A DNA stretch of 36,993 bases, taken from assembly GCA_025965895.1 (NCBI GenBank), contig JAOPWC010000026.1, positions 1 to 36,993 on the forward strand, read 5' to 3'. Below are positions 25,402 to 34,154 of this stretch, one piece after another. Every line of letters starts with the position of its first letter. Position 1 is the stretch's first letter. Source of the stretch: Mycobacterium sp. (GTDB lineage Bacteria; Actinomycetota; Actinomycetes; Mycobacteriales; Mycobacteriaceae). The translations under genes and the position numbers were made by a program. The notes under the pieces were generated by a model. That model ran no database searches and was not told the origin of the DNA. It saw nothing but the letters and a program-made list of their open reading frames with translations.

Positions 25402-26766
25402 TCAGCCGGCAGTCAGCGCGTCGCGGACCGCCGCCAAGGCGGCGTCGATCTCGTCACGTGACACCGTCAGCGCCGGCCGGAACCGGACGCTGTCTACGCC
25501 GCTGCCGAGCATGATCACCCGGCGCTGCCACAGCCGGTGGATCAGTTCGTCACGCTGCCGCGCGGAGGGCAGACTGAAAGCACACATCAAACCGCTGCCG
25601 CGGACGTCGAGCACCCGGCCGGGCAATTCGCGCGCCAGGTCGTCGAGCCGGGCCCGCAGGTAGCGGCCTTGTTCGGCCGCGCGATCGAACAGCCCGTCGG
25701 ATTCGATGATCTCCAACACGCGCCGCGACCGGACCATGTCCACCAGGTTGCCGCCCCAGGTGGAGTTGATTCGCGAGCTGACAGCGAACACGTTGTCGCT
25801 GACCTCGTCGACCCGGCGCCCGGCCATCACGCCACACACCTGAACCTTCTTGCCGAACGCGACCACATCCGGGGCGACGCCCAATTGCTGGTATGCCCAA
25901 GGTGTTCCGGTCAGACCGCAGCCGGTCTGCACCTCATCGAAGATCAGCAGCGCATCAAACTCATCGCACAACTCACGCATTGCGGCGAAGAACTGCGGCC
26001 GGAAGTGGCGATCGCCGCCCTCGCCCTGAATGGGTTCGGCGATGAAGCAGGCGATGTCGTGCGGGTGCGCCTCGAACTCCTGCCGGGCCTGGTCGAGCGA
26101 CTGCGCCTCCAGCGCGTCCATCGCCTCTCTCGTCAGGCCAGGGCGGACAAAGGGCGCGTCGATGCGGGGCCAGTCGAACTTCGGGAAACGGGCGACTTTG
26201 ACTGGGTCGGTATTGGTGAGCGACATCGTGTAACCGCTGCGGCCGTGGAAAGCGCCGCGTAAATGCATCACCTTGGTGCCGAGCGTGGGGTCGATGCCGC
26301 ACGCCTCGTTGTGACGGCTTTTCCAGTCGAACGCGACCTTGAGCGCATTTTCCACTGCGAGCGCGCCACCTTCGACGAAGAACAGATGCGGCAGCGCCGG
26401 GTCGCCCAGCACGCGGGCGAAGGTGTCGACGAATCGGGCCATCGGCACGCTGTATACGTCGGAATTGCTCGGCTTGTTCACCGCGGCCTGACACAACTCG
26501 GCCCGGAAGTCCTCGTCGGCGTCCAGCGCCGGGTGATTCATGCCCAGGGCCGAGGAAGCGAAGAACGTGAACATGTCGAGGTAACGCTCGCCGCTGCGGG
26601 CATCGACCAGATACGAACCAGCAGAACGGTCCAGGTCCAGGACGAGGTCCAGGCCGTCGGCCAGGATGCTGCGGGCCAGTGATGCCCGCACCTCGACAGC
26701 CTCAATCGGAGCGGCGACGCCGGGGTCCGCGGCGGACAGGTCTGCGGAGGTCAAGACAGCGGTCAT
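25402..26766 (-). CDS. lat: L-lysine 6-transaminase (lysine-epsilon aminotransferase)
   Basis: A 454-residue class III PLP-dependent aminotransferase, matching M. tuberculosis Lat (Rv3290c). It moves the epsilon-amino group of lysine to 2-oxoglutarate, giving 2-aminoadipate 6-semialdehyde, which cyclises to piperideine-6-carboxylate. Visible: FVEGGALAVENALKVAFDWK (substrate region), LIFDEVQTGCGLTG with Asp277 for the PLP ring nitrogen, and VVAFGKKVQVCG with the PLP lysine at about 306. It starts at ATG 26766 and follows lrpA in the same direction. Its product is used by pcd, divergently encoded close by, so the four genes form a lysine-degradation module. An inverted repeat overlaps its upstream region. 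Confidence 0.9.
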   Translation of the reverse strand: MTAVLTSADLSAADPGVAAPIEAVEVRASLARSILADGLDLVLDLDRSAGSYLVDARSGERYLDMFTFFASSALGMNHPALDADEDFRAELCQAAVNKPSNSDVYSVPMARFVDTFARVLGDPALPHLFFVEGGALAVENALKVAFDWKSRHNEACGIDPTLGTKVMHLRGAFHGRSGYTMSLTNTDPVKVARFPKFDWPRIDAPFVRPGLTREAMDALEAQSLDQARQEFEAHPHDIACFIAEPIQGEGGDRHFRPQFFAAMRELCDEFDALLIFDEVQTGCGLTGTPWAYQQLGVAPDVVAFGKKVQVCGVMAGRRVDEVSDNVFAVSSRINSTWGGNLVDMVRSRRVLEIIESDGLFDRAAEQGRYLRARLDDLARELPGRVLDVRGSGLMCAFSLPSARQRDELIHRLWQRRVIMLGSGVDSVRFRPALTVSRDEIDAALAAVRDALTAG

Positions 26767-26789
26767 ATTGCCATGCTACCCGATAAATT

Positions 26790-26825
26790 CCCGTAAAAAT
26801 GAGTTGAAACAGTAACTTTTACGGG
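26790..26825. promoter_or_regulatory. Inverted repeat between lrpA and lat
   Basis: Perfect 9-bp arms cccgtaaaa (26790-26798) and ttttacggg (26817-26825), separated by 18 bases, span the lrpA stop codon and the short gap before lat. The gap is A+T-rich in an otherwise G+C-rich region. It could be an Lrp-type operator for lat or a stem that separates the two messages. Confidence 0.5.
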
Positions 26826-27310
26826 ATACGGTGCCGACCTTCGTAAAATGTCTGTAGGATGACGGTGCTTCGGGTCTGCACATTCGCGGCGGTACGGATC
26901 TGTTGCAGCAAATCTTCGAGGTCCCGTGGGGACCCGACACGCACCAACAGGACATAGCTTTCCGCGCCCGCCACCGAGTGGCACGACTCGATGGCCTCGA
27001 TGTGTTCGAGGCGCGCGGGCGCATCATCGGGTTGAGAGGGATCGAGAGGAGTGATGGCCACGAACGCCGACAGTAGGTACCCGAGCGCCTCGGGGTCGAC
27101 GCATGCAGTGTATCCCGTTACCACGCCCCGGGATTCGAGGCGCCGCACCCGCGACTGGACCGCCGAGACGGACAGCCCGGCGGTGGCGGCCAGGTGCGCC
27201 AGCGTCGCTCGCCCGTCGGCGACGAGTTCGCGCACCAGGATGCGGTCGATCTCGTCGAGGTGCAGCGGACCCCTGGCCGTGTGCGGTTCGGGCTCGCCGG
27301 CATCACCCAT
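26819..27310 (-). CDS. lrpA: Lrp/AsnC-family transcriptional regulator
   Basis: 163 residues. N-terminal winged helix-turn-helix LDEIDRILVRELVADGRATLAHLAATAGLSVSAVQSRVRRLESRGVVTGYTACVDPEALGYLLSAFVAIT, then the AsnC/RAM effector domain (ESCHSVAGAESYVLLVRVGSPRDLEDLLQQIRT). It corresponds to the regulator next to lat in M. tuberculosis (Rv3291c, LrpA), which binds amino acids and controls lat. The ATG at 27310 is 30 bases from the divergent hglS start codon, so one short region must control both directions. Its stop codon lies inside the inverted repeat before lat. Confidence 0.88.
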   Translation of the reverse strand: MGDAGEPEPHTARGPLHLDEIDRILVRELVADGRATLAHLAATAGLSVSAVQSRVRRLESRGVVTGYTACVDPEALGYLLSAFVAITPLDPSQPDDAPARLEHIEAIESCHSVAGAESYVLLVRVGSPRDLEDLLQQIRTAANVQTRSTVILQTFYEGRHRIP

Positions 27311-27340
27311 TGCCGCAGACTATCCCAGCGACGGTTCCCG

Positions 27341-28630
27341 ATGAGTCGCGCTGACGTCGAAACCTGGCAGTTGCGGACACAATTCGCGGCCGCGCTGTCG
27401 GCGATGTACGGCGCAGAAGTGCCCGCCTACACGACGCTCGTCCAGGTCAGCTCCGAGGTCAACCACAACTGCGAGGCCGGCCGCCCGGACGCGGACCAGC
27501 TGGGCTCGCTGGCCCGGGTGACCGCGGAGCGTCACGGCGCGATCCGCGTCGGCACCGCGCGTGAGCTCTCCCAGGTCGCCGACCTGTTCGCCGCGTTCGG
27601 CATGCTCGGTGTCGGCTTCTACGACCTGCGCGACGCCCCATCGCCGGTGCCGGTGGTGTCCACGGCGTTCCGGCCGATCGATGCCGACGAGCTGGCTCGC
27701 AACCCGTTTCGGGTGTTCACCTCGATGCTGGCCACCGCAGACACCCGGTTCTTTCCGGACGACCTGCGCCACCGGGTTAGCCGCTTTCTGGCCAACCGGC
27801 AATTGTTCGACCCGGCGCTGATCGCTGAGGCCCGCCGGATCGCCGCCGACGGCGGCACCACCGCCGAGCGGGCGCCACGGTTCGTCGCCGCCGCGGTGGC
27901 CGCATTGGCGCTGTCGCCGGAGCCGATCGACAGGGCCTGGTATGACGAGCTGAGCAAGGTCTCGGAGGTGGCCGCCGATATCGCCGGGGTGCGAACCACC
28001 CACATCAATCACCTCACTCCACGAGTGCTCGACATCGACGAGCTGTATCGCCGCATGACGGAGCGCGGCATCACGATGATCGACGCCATCCAGGGTCCGC
28101 CGCGCTGGGACGGGCCGGACGTGCTGTTGCGCCAGACGTCGTTTCGCGCGCTCACCGAGCCGCGGCGGTTCCGCGGCGCCGACGGCACGGTGTCGTCGGG
28201 AACGTTGCGCGTCCGATTCGGCGAAGTCGAGGCCCGCGGTGTCGCGCTGACGCCAAAGGGCCGGCAGCGCTATGACGCAGCGATGGCCGCCGTGGACAAG
28301 GTGGACAAGATCGTTGCCGGGCGGCGGTGGCAGGATGCCGCTGCCGCGGTGTGGGACCAGTACTTCCCGTGCACCCACGCCGAGTTGGCCGCCCAGCAGC
28401 TGGCGTACTACCGCAAGGGCGATCCGGCGCAGCCGATCGTCTACGAGGACTTCCTGCCGCGGTCGGCGGCCGGGATCTTCCGCTCCAACGCCGAGGCCGA
28501 CGCCGACGTCGACGCCGACGCCGACAACCGGCCGGTGGACGAGAATGACTACAGCATGGATTGCCTGGCCGGAGCCATCGGCCACCACATTCACGACCCT
28601 TATGCGCTCTACGAGAAGGCAGGACGATGA
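27341..28630 (+). CDS. hglS: 2-oxoadipate dioxygenase/decarboxylase (HglS, DUF1338)
   Basis: 429 residues of the DUF1338/YdcJ family. HglS converts 2-oxoadipate to D-2-hydroxyglutarate plus CO2 using one iron and O2, the last special step of lysine breakdown in some bacteria. Likely iron ligands are the His in THINHLTPRVLDID, the Glu in RFGEVEARGVALTPKG and the His in SEVNHNCEAG, by analogy with P. putida HglS. A low-complexity stretch EADADVDADAD sits near residue 385, before a conserved C-terminus. The ATG is at 27341. The stop overlaps pcd by four bases, which couples them. The gene in the same position in M. tuberculosis is annotated only as conserved hypothetical (Rv3292), to my memory. 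Confidence 0.85.
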   Translation: MSRADVETWQLRTQFAAALSAMYGAEVPAYTTLVQVSSEVNHNCEAGRPDADQLGSLARVTAERHGAIRVGTARELSQVADLFAAFGMLGVGFYDLRDAPSPVPVVSTAFRPIDADELARNPFRVFTSMLATADTRFFPDDLRHRVSRFLANRQLFDPALIAEARRIAADGGTTAERAPRFVAAAVAALALSPEPIDRAWYDELSKVSEVAADIAGVRTTHINHLTPRVLDIDELYRRMTERGITMIDAIQGPPRWDGPDVLLRQTSFRALTEPRRFRGADGTVSSGTLRVRFGEVEARGVALTPKGRQRYDAAMAAVDKVDKIVAGRRWQDAAAAVWDQYFPCTHAELAAQQLAYYRKGDPAQPIVYEDFLPRSAAGIFRSNAEADADVDADADNRPVDENDYSMDCLAGAIGHHIHDPYALYEKAGR

Positions 28631-30177
28631 CCACCACTGCCGATACTTCGACGTCCCCGCTGCCCACCGCCGACGAGCTGCGCGCCCGGGTCCGCGACGC
28701 GTTGCGCGCGGTCGGAGCGCACACCAACCTGGCAGAGCCCGGCCAGCCGGGGCTGCCTGCCGGCACTCCGATCACCGGCGACGTGCTGTTCACCGTTCAG
28801 GCCGTCACGCCCCGACAGGCCGATCGGGCCATCACCGAGGCCGCGGAGGCGTTCACGAGCTGGCGTACCACCCCGGCGCCGGTGCGCGGTGCCCTGGTCG
28901 CGCGGCTCGGCGAACTGCTGGTCGAGCATAAGGACGATGTGGCCACGCTGATCACCATCGAGGCCGGCAAAATCACCTCCGAGGCGCGCGGCGAGGTGCA
29001 GGAGATGATCGACATCTGCCAGTTCGCGGTCGGCTTGTCGCGCCAGCTCTACGGGCGCACCATCGCCTCCGAGCGCCCCGGACACCGGCTGATGGAGACC
29101 TGGCACCCCCTCGGCGTGGTTGGGGTCATCACCGCGTTCAATTTCCCGGTCGCGGTGTGGTCGTGGAACACCGCTATCGCGCTGGTTTGTGGCGACACCG
29201 TGGTGTGGAAGCCCTCGGAGCTGACCCCGTTGACCGCGCTAGCGTGCCAGGCGCTGATCGAGCGTGCCGCCGACGACGTCGGCGCGCCGCGCGCGGTCAG
29301 CCGGTTGGTCCTTGGCGACCGCGAGGTCGGCGAGCGGCTGGTCGACGAGCCGCGGGTGGCGCTGCTGAGCGCCACAGGGTCCGTCCGGATGGGCCAGCAG
29401 GTCGGCCCGCGGGTAGCCCAGCGGTTCGGCAAGGTGCTGCTCGAGCTCGGCGGCAACAACGCGGCGGTCGTGACTGCGTCGGCCGATCTCGACCTCGCGG
29501 TGCGCGGCATCGTGTTCTCCGCGGCCGGAACCACAGGGCAGCGCTGCACCACGCTGCGCCGCCTGATCGTGCACCGCTCGGTGGCCGACGATCTCGTCGA
29601 GCGCATCGTGTCCGCCTACCGGCAGCTGCCGGTTGGAGACCCTGCGGCCGAGCCCACACTCGTCGGACCGCTGATCCATGAAACCGCATACCGCGACATG
29701 GTCGGAGCCCTGGAGCAGGCCCGCGCTGACGGTGGTGTGGTGATCGGCGGTCAGCGCGAAGACCTCGGCGAGAACGCCTACTACGTCGCACCCGCGGTGG
29801 TGCGGATGCCGGCCCAGACCGACGTGGTGCACCATGAGACGTTCGCGCCGATACTCTACGTGCTCACCTATGACGAACTCGACGAGGCGATCGCAATGAA
29901 CAATGCCGTACCGCAAGGGCTTTCGTCGGCAATCTTCACCACCGACCTCCGTGAGGCGGAGCGGTTCATGGCTGCCGACGGCTCGGACTGCGGCATCGCC
30001 AACGTCAACATCGGCACGTCCGGCGCCGAGATCGGCGGCGCATTCGGCGGCGAGAAGCACTCCGGCGGAGGCCGGGAATCCGGATCGGATGCGTGGAAGG
30101 CCTACATGCGGAGGGCCACCAACACAGTCAACTACTCGGCCGAGCTGCCCCTGGCCCAGGGCGTGCACTTCGGCTAG
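28627..30177 (+). CDS. pcd: Aldehyde dehydrogenase, L-piperideine-6-carboxylate/2-aminoadipate semialdehyde dehydrogenase
   Basis: 516-residue ALDH-superfamily enzyme. The NAD-binding and catalytic elements are visible: GVVGVITAFNFPVAVWSWNTAIALVCGDTVVWKPSE, the general base Glu in VLLELGGNNA, and Cys307 in SAAGTTGQRCTTLRR. It is typical of the ALDH7 (antiquitin-like) group, with a TTLRR rather than TxTSR context. It oxidises the Lat product to 2-aminoadipate. The ATG overlaps the hglS stop (ATGA). It corresponds in position and type to M. tuberculosis Pcd (Rv3293). Confidence 0.88.
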   Translation: MTTTADTSTSPLPTADELRARVRDALRAVGAHTNLAEPGQPGLPAGTPITGDVLFTVQAVTPRQADRAITEAAEAFTSWRTTPAPVRGALVARLGELLVEHKDDVATLITIEAGKITSEARGEVQEMIDICQFAVGLSRQLYGRTIASERPGHRLMETWHPLGVVGVITAFNFPVAVWSWNTAIALVCGDTVVWKPSELTPLTALACQALIERAADDVGAPRAVSRLVLGDREVGERLVDEPRVALLSATGSVRMGQQVGPRVAQRFGKVLLELGGNNAAVVTASADLDLAVRGIVFSAAGTTGQRCTTLRRLIVHRSVADDLVERIVSAYRQLPVGDPAAEPTLVGPLIHETAYRDMVGALEQARADGGVVIGGQREDLGENAYYVAPAVVRMPAQTDVVHHETFAPILYVLTYDELDEAIAMNNAVPQGLSSAIFTTDLREAERFMAADGSDCGIANVNIGTSGAEIGGAFGGEKHSGGGRESGSDAWKAYMRRATNTVNYSAELPLAQGVHFG

Positions 30178-30310
30178 TCCGCAGAACATTCAGCGTGACC
30201 AATCTCCGCGACTGCCACGGTCATCCAACGCCGGCGAGGCCTTGACAGCCGACAGCGAGGAACAGTGGTGGGGTCAGCAAATCCCAGGGCGCGACCTCGG
30301 CGTGGGAAGG

Positions 30311-30971
30311 TCACCGGCCGTGCGTGGTGCGAACGAATTGATCGATCTCCCGGCGGCCGGGCTCGGGTTGCGACAACACCTCGGTGCCGAACGAGCGCAG
30401 GCCGTCGAGCAGCACGGCGAGGTGACGATCGCCAGGTTGGCCACCGAGGTGCCGTCCGCCGGGTCGGGCAGGCGTCGCGGGATGGAGTTGAGCATCAGCA
30501 CGAGGTCGAACGCGTTCACATCGCTGCGCAGCGCACCGATTTTTGAGTCAGGAGCACCAGCTCATGTAGCGCAGCAAGCAGCGCGGTGCGGACGCCGACA
30601 GGTTCCGGTCCCGGCTCGGTGGGACCGCCCCGCGAATTAGGGTAGAGCTGACTGCTGCGCACGCGCACCATGTGGCGCATCACCCGGATGAAAGTGTCCC
30701 AGGCGCCGGTCTCCTCGGCGAGTGCGCGTCGGACTTCGGCCAGGCTCTCGCTCATCACCTCGATGGTAATGCGTTCCACCAGGGCGCTTTTGTTCGGGAA
30801 ATGCCGGTTGATGGTGCCCACTGCCAGCCCGGAGCGGCGCGCCACCTCTTCGATGGAGACCTCGTAGCCCAGATCAGCGAAGACCGTCCTGGCGACCTGC
30901 AGGATCTGCTCAATGTTTTGGCGTGCGTCGGCTCGCAACGCGCGCTCGCCAGGCGGCGGCGGTGGATTCAT
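30311..30971 (-). pseudogene. TetR-family regulator with two frameshifts
   Basis: The N-terminal TetR domain is normal: NIEQILQVARTVFADLGYEVSIEEVARRSGLAVGTINRHFPNKSALVERI from ATG 30971. The ligand domain runs RALAEETGAWDTFIRVMRHMVRVR...TALLAALHELVLLTQKS. The frame then breaks near 30535, continuing one frame over as NAFDLVLMLNSIPRRLPDPADGTSVANLA. It breaks again near 30440, ending naturally as HLAVLLDGLRSFGTEVLSQPEPGRREIDQFVRTTHGR with TGA at 30313-30311. Both shifts fit single-base losses. The intact version would be about 221 residues. Confidence 0.8.
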
Positions 30972-31095
30972 GTCGGAGCTGACGTTAACCTCGGGGGCCT
31001 AACCGGAAACTCAACTTCCGATCCGGGCCACACACATGCCTTCGTCGTTCCTCTCCGCTGCATCATCCCCTTTACGCCACGAGTAGGCTCGCGCG

Positions 31096-31785
31096 ATGGC
31101 CGTCCGCGCGCTCGTCTTCGACGTATTCGGGACACTTGTGGATTGGCGTTCGGGGGTCGCGGACGCGTTTCGCATGATGCAAGTGCCGGGCGATCCGGAG
31201 GAACTCGCCGACGCGTGGCGCGTCCGGTATCGGCCCATCCTCGCCGAGGTCAATAACCGTGCGCGGCCGTGGGGTAACTTCGACGAGCTTCACTTTGTGA
31301 CGCTCGAGGATCTCCTCACCGAGCGAGAAATTGACCTTCCGCTGGAGAAGAGTCGCCGGCTCGTGCGCGCCTGGCACCGGCTCGACCCGTGGCCCGACGT
31401 TCGAACCGGGCTCGAAGCGTTGCGGCGACAGCGCGTAACCTCGGCGCTGTCCAACGGACACCTGGCTCTGCTCGTCGATCTCACGCGCCATGGCGACATG
31501 AGGTTCGACTGCCTGCTCTCGGCGGAGCTGGCGCATGCCTACAAACCCGCGCCCGAGTCCTACCTGACCGCAGCGCGCCTGCTCGATGTCGAGCCCGGCG
31601 AGCTGATGCTGGTCGCGGCACACACGTGGGACCTCGAGGGTGCCCGTGCAGCCGGGCTACGAACCGCATTTCTCGACCGCCCGCTGGAGTACGGCCCCGG
31701 TTCACCAACCCGCGAAGATCCCCGCGCTGACGTGTCAGCCGGCGACCTGCACGACTTAACACAGCAGCTGGATCGCCCCGGGTAG
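31096..31785 (+). CDS. Haloacid dehalogenase type II (L-2-haloacid dehalogenase-like)
   Basis: 229-residue HAD-superfamily hydrolase. The nucleophile Asp9 is in VFDVFGTLVDWRSGV, the signature of L-2-haloacid dehalogenases. Motif II is in SALSNGHLALL, the motif III Lys in HAYKPAPESYLTAARLL, and motif IV in VAAHTWDLEGARAAGLRTAFLDRP. The cap region is rich in aromatic and acidic residues (RPWGNFDELHF). It could hydrolyse 2-haloalkanoates or act on another small substrate. Start ATG 31096. No cofactor partner or operon neighbour is seen. Confidence 0.85.
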   Translation: MAVRALVFDVFGTLVDWRSGVADAFRMMQVPGDPEELADAWRVRYRPILAEVNNRARPWGNFDELHFVTLEDLLTEREIDLPLEKSRRLVRAWHRLDPWPDVRTGLEALRRQRVTSALSNGHLALLVDLTRHGDMRFDCLLSAELAHAYKPAPESYLTAARLLDVEPGELMLVAAHTWDLEGARAAGLRTAFLDRPLEYGPGSPTREDPRADVSAGDLHDLTQQLDRPG

Positions 31786-32001
31786 ATGTCTCAGTAGGAA
31801 GTTCCCCACCTCCTACGGCATCCTTGGGAACCTTTGACTAGCGACTCAGGGCTTCTCTCACGTGGGGTCGATTTGACCACCACCGGGGTGGCGAAACACA
31901 CCGGGACACTGGGTCATTCGATTGCGACCCTACCGGGCCGACGCCTCTGCAGCGCACCGAGCGCCCGAGTCTTCCTTTATGGCGGAACAGAGGTTGAAGA
32001 G

Positions 32002-32712
32002 TCAGAAATCGTTGGCGAGAGCTGCCACCTTCTCTCGCGCCGCTCGCATGCTGGCTTCGGCTTTATCGCCCCATGTGTTCTCAACCGCCAATGCTCGAAT
32101 CTCTTGCACGCCGATGAAATCGAGCCAGAACTCGACATAGCCTGATTGATGGTCGAACCGGGAAGGCGGGGTTGGCAGGTCCTCCTTGTACTCCTGGCCT
32201 CTGGTATAGATCACCATCGCCCTTGGTGTTTGCAGAAGTGGACCGAACCGCTCGCCGTCGTAGGTGAACAGCATGTTGCGTTGCGACACCAGGTCGATCA
32301 GCTGCTTGAGCTTGTACGGATAAGCGAAATTCCACATCGGAACACCGAGGACTATCCGGTCCGCCCGCTTGAACCGCGCCACCAGTGTCTGGATGCGATT
32401 CCACATGCCCGTCTCGGCCTCGTTCATCACGGTGCCGGCGACGGCCTTGTACTTGGCATCGATCGCCGCATTGTCAAACTCCGGCAGCTTCTCGTCCCAT
32501 ACGTTCATGACATCGACGGTGACGGACGGCAGGGCATCGGTGTAGGCAGTGACAAAGGCGTCCGTCAGGGCAATCGAGTTTGACTTGGAAGCGCGCGGGG
32601 ACGCGTCGATCTTGAGCAGGTGTATGGGACGACTGACCGTCTCCAAAGATGCGTCGTCATTTGAGAAGCCTCCGCGTCTGGGATGTCGGGGCAACTGGGT
32701 AACCGGGTTCAT
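32002..32712 (-). CDS. FMN-dependent NADH azoreductase-like flavodoxin-fold oxidoreductase
   Basis: 236 residues of the NAD(P)H-dependent FMN reductase/AzoR (flavodoxin-like) fold. The FMN phosphate loop is DASPRASKSNSIALTDAFVTAY, and the substrate/FMN region is VLGVPMWNFAYPYKLKQLIDLVSQRNMLFTYDGERFGPLL, both typical of AcpD-like enzymes. They reduce quinones or azo dyes with NADH. ATG 32712 is favoured by a gggagag ribosome-binding site; the frame is open 14 codons further. The first 30 residues are a polar extension. The gene stands alone. Confidence 0.8.
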   Translation of the reverse strand: MNPVTQLPRHPRRGGFSNDDASLETVSRPIHLLKIDASPRASKSNSIALTDAFVTAYTDALPSVTVDVMNVWDEKLPEFDNAAIDAKYKAVAGTVMNEAETGMWNRIQTLVARFKRADRIVLGVPMWNFAYPYKLKQLIDLVSQRNMLFTYDGERFGPLLQTPRAMVIYTRGQEYKEDLPTPPSRFDHQSGYVEFWLDFIGVQEIRALAVENTWGDKAEASMRAAREKVAALANDF

Positions 32713-33002
32713 CGGTCTCTCCCTGAGGTAAACGAAATTAACGTGAGCATCCATCGATCGCCGTGATCGTATCTAGCTGCGGCCGGTGTCAGCGGCAGAT
32801 CACCCAGGAGAGCATCACCGTTCGCCACACGACGACGGCGTTGTTCGACATGAGTTTTCTGCGGCCCGGCGAACAACGCATACAACCAGCCGCAGGCTAA
32901 GGAGGCTGCGTGGAAAAACGTAGCCGCTGTTGTATTATACGGAGCGGATCATCAACGCGCACTGGACTTTCGGGATCGATACGTAGCGGCACTGGGGCGC
33001 GG

Positions 33003-33539
33003 CTACGCCCGCTGGTCGTACATCATCGTCCACACGGCTTTGTCGCCAGGGTGATATTCGTTGCCCGCCCATGGATCTCCGCAGATGTGCAGGTGTGCAT
33101 ACGGTGTTCCGGCAAACATGATCATCGTTCCCGCGTCGCGCATCACCGTTGATAGTCCGCTCGCTTGGGCGTCGAACGGCCAAATCAGCATCCAGTGTGG
33201 GCCGATGGGGATCGGCGGGCTCGTCCTGTCGAATGGATCGGTGTAGCTGTGCTGGGTCGCCCCGTTGAGCATGTAGATCAGTCCTGGCGCAGTGTTGGTC
33301 GGCTTCGGTTTCCGCAGCACCACCAGGTCCATGAACCACTGCATGCCCATTGGATCGGCGCACATGTCTGCCTGCCCTATCTCCACGCCCGGCATGCACA
33401 CCCACTCGTTGGTGCCCGGGCGCAGGACGGTCATGTTGCCGCGCTCGTCCATATCCGCGACGGTGGCGCCATCACGGATGGTTGCCGGCCCCGAAAGAAG
33501 TGCTCGCGCCACCCTCGCCTCGACAATCGGATCATCCAT
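33003..33539 (-). CDS. Conserved protein of unknown function, possibly exported
   Basis: 178 residues from ATG 33539 (aagggg ribosome-binding site). Conserved-looking blocks are RPGTNEWVCMPGVEIGQADMCADPMGMQWFMD, HSYTDPFDRTSPPIPIGPHWMLIWPFD and GTMIMFAGTPYAHLHICGDPWAG. It is unusually rich in Met, Pro, Trp and Cys. I do not recognise the family. A longer frame extends upstream with a hydrophobic start (MPVIPVLISIALVM), which could be a signal peptide: start choice is uncertain. Several Cys, His and Asp residues suggest metal or ligand binding, but this is a guess. Confidence 0.6.
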   Translation of the reverse strand: MDDPIVEARVARALLSGPATIRDGATVADMDERGNMTVLRPGTNEWVCMPGVEIGQADMCADPMGMQWFMDLVVLRKPKPTNTAPGLIYMLNGATQHSYTDPFDRTSPPIPIGPHWMLIWPFDAQASGLSTVMRDAGTMIMFAGTPYAHLHICGDPWAGNEYHPGDKAVWTMMYDQRA

Positions 33540-34154
33540 AGTCGCACCCCTTGACTTGATGGTTGACACTATCCCGCGATGCCCCATAACGAGGGCGATC
33601 GAGATGAGAACCGGAATGACTGGCATTGAGCGTTGTTCGCCCGGTCCGGGCTCGCATCCGCTTGTGGACAGTGCGAGTGGTCAGTCGTGGCCGGCGATCA
33701 CGGTGCCGGTGACCGGAACCTACTCACCGGGCGGCACGATCGCGATCTCGCCGGCAAGGACCTCATCGATGGGATCTCGATCTCGGTGCCGTCGGTCCAG
33801 TCGCTAGGTGGCGGCGCAAGCGCAGTGGGCGGGTTATTCGAAAAGCGTCCGGAAGCGGCATCCTTCGACGGGTGGCTACCAGTGTTCACGTCGGACGGGA
33901 CACGACATCCCATCAGTGGTGGGCAATCCCGGCCATCGGCGCCGGCACGACGTGGCAACAGGGCTCGACTCGGCCCCTCTCGGGCGATCGGCGACTGGCC
34001 ACATGCGCTGGCCACCGGCGGATGCGACCTTCGCCCGTCGCAGGCGAAATTTGGGGGAGGTGTTCGCCGACCCGCAACGCATTCTGATCGGCGGTCACGG
34101 GTCGGCGTCTTGATGAGGTGGCGACCGGCGAGAGCGCACACAAGGGACTGGACA
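33540..34154. other. Region without a recognised gene, possibly decayed
   Basis: Coding-like pieces in different frames (e.g. GQSWPAITVPVTGTYSPGGTIAIS at 33680-33760; KDLIDGISISVPSVQSLGGGASAVGG around 33760-33830; WWAIPAIGAGTTWQQG around 33920-33970). They suggest a broken gene on the plus strand, but I cannot name it. The frame of the next gene is open through it. Confidence 0.35.

Noticed and set aside
27320..28594. Long minus-strand frame opposite hglS (424 codons).
   Set aside because: It is the antisense shadow of a strongly conserved gene in high-G+C DNA and shows no family motif.
29239..30189. Long minus-strand frame opposite pcd.
   Set aside because: Shadow of the aldehyde dehydrogenase; composition follows codon bias on the other strand.
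33633..34154. Long upstream extension of the alpha/beta hydrolase frame.
   Set aside because: Hydrolase homology begins only after the GTG at 34155; the upstream residues look like a separate decayed gene.
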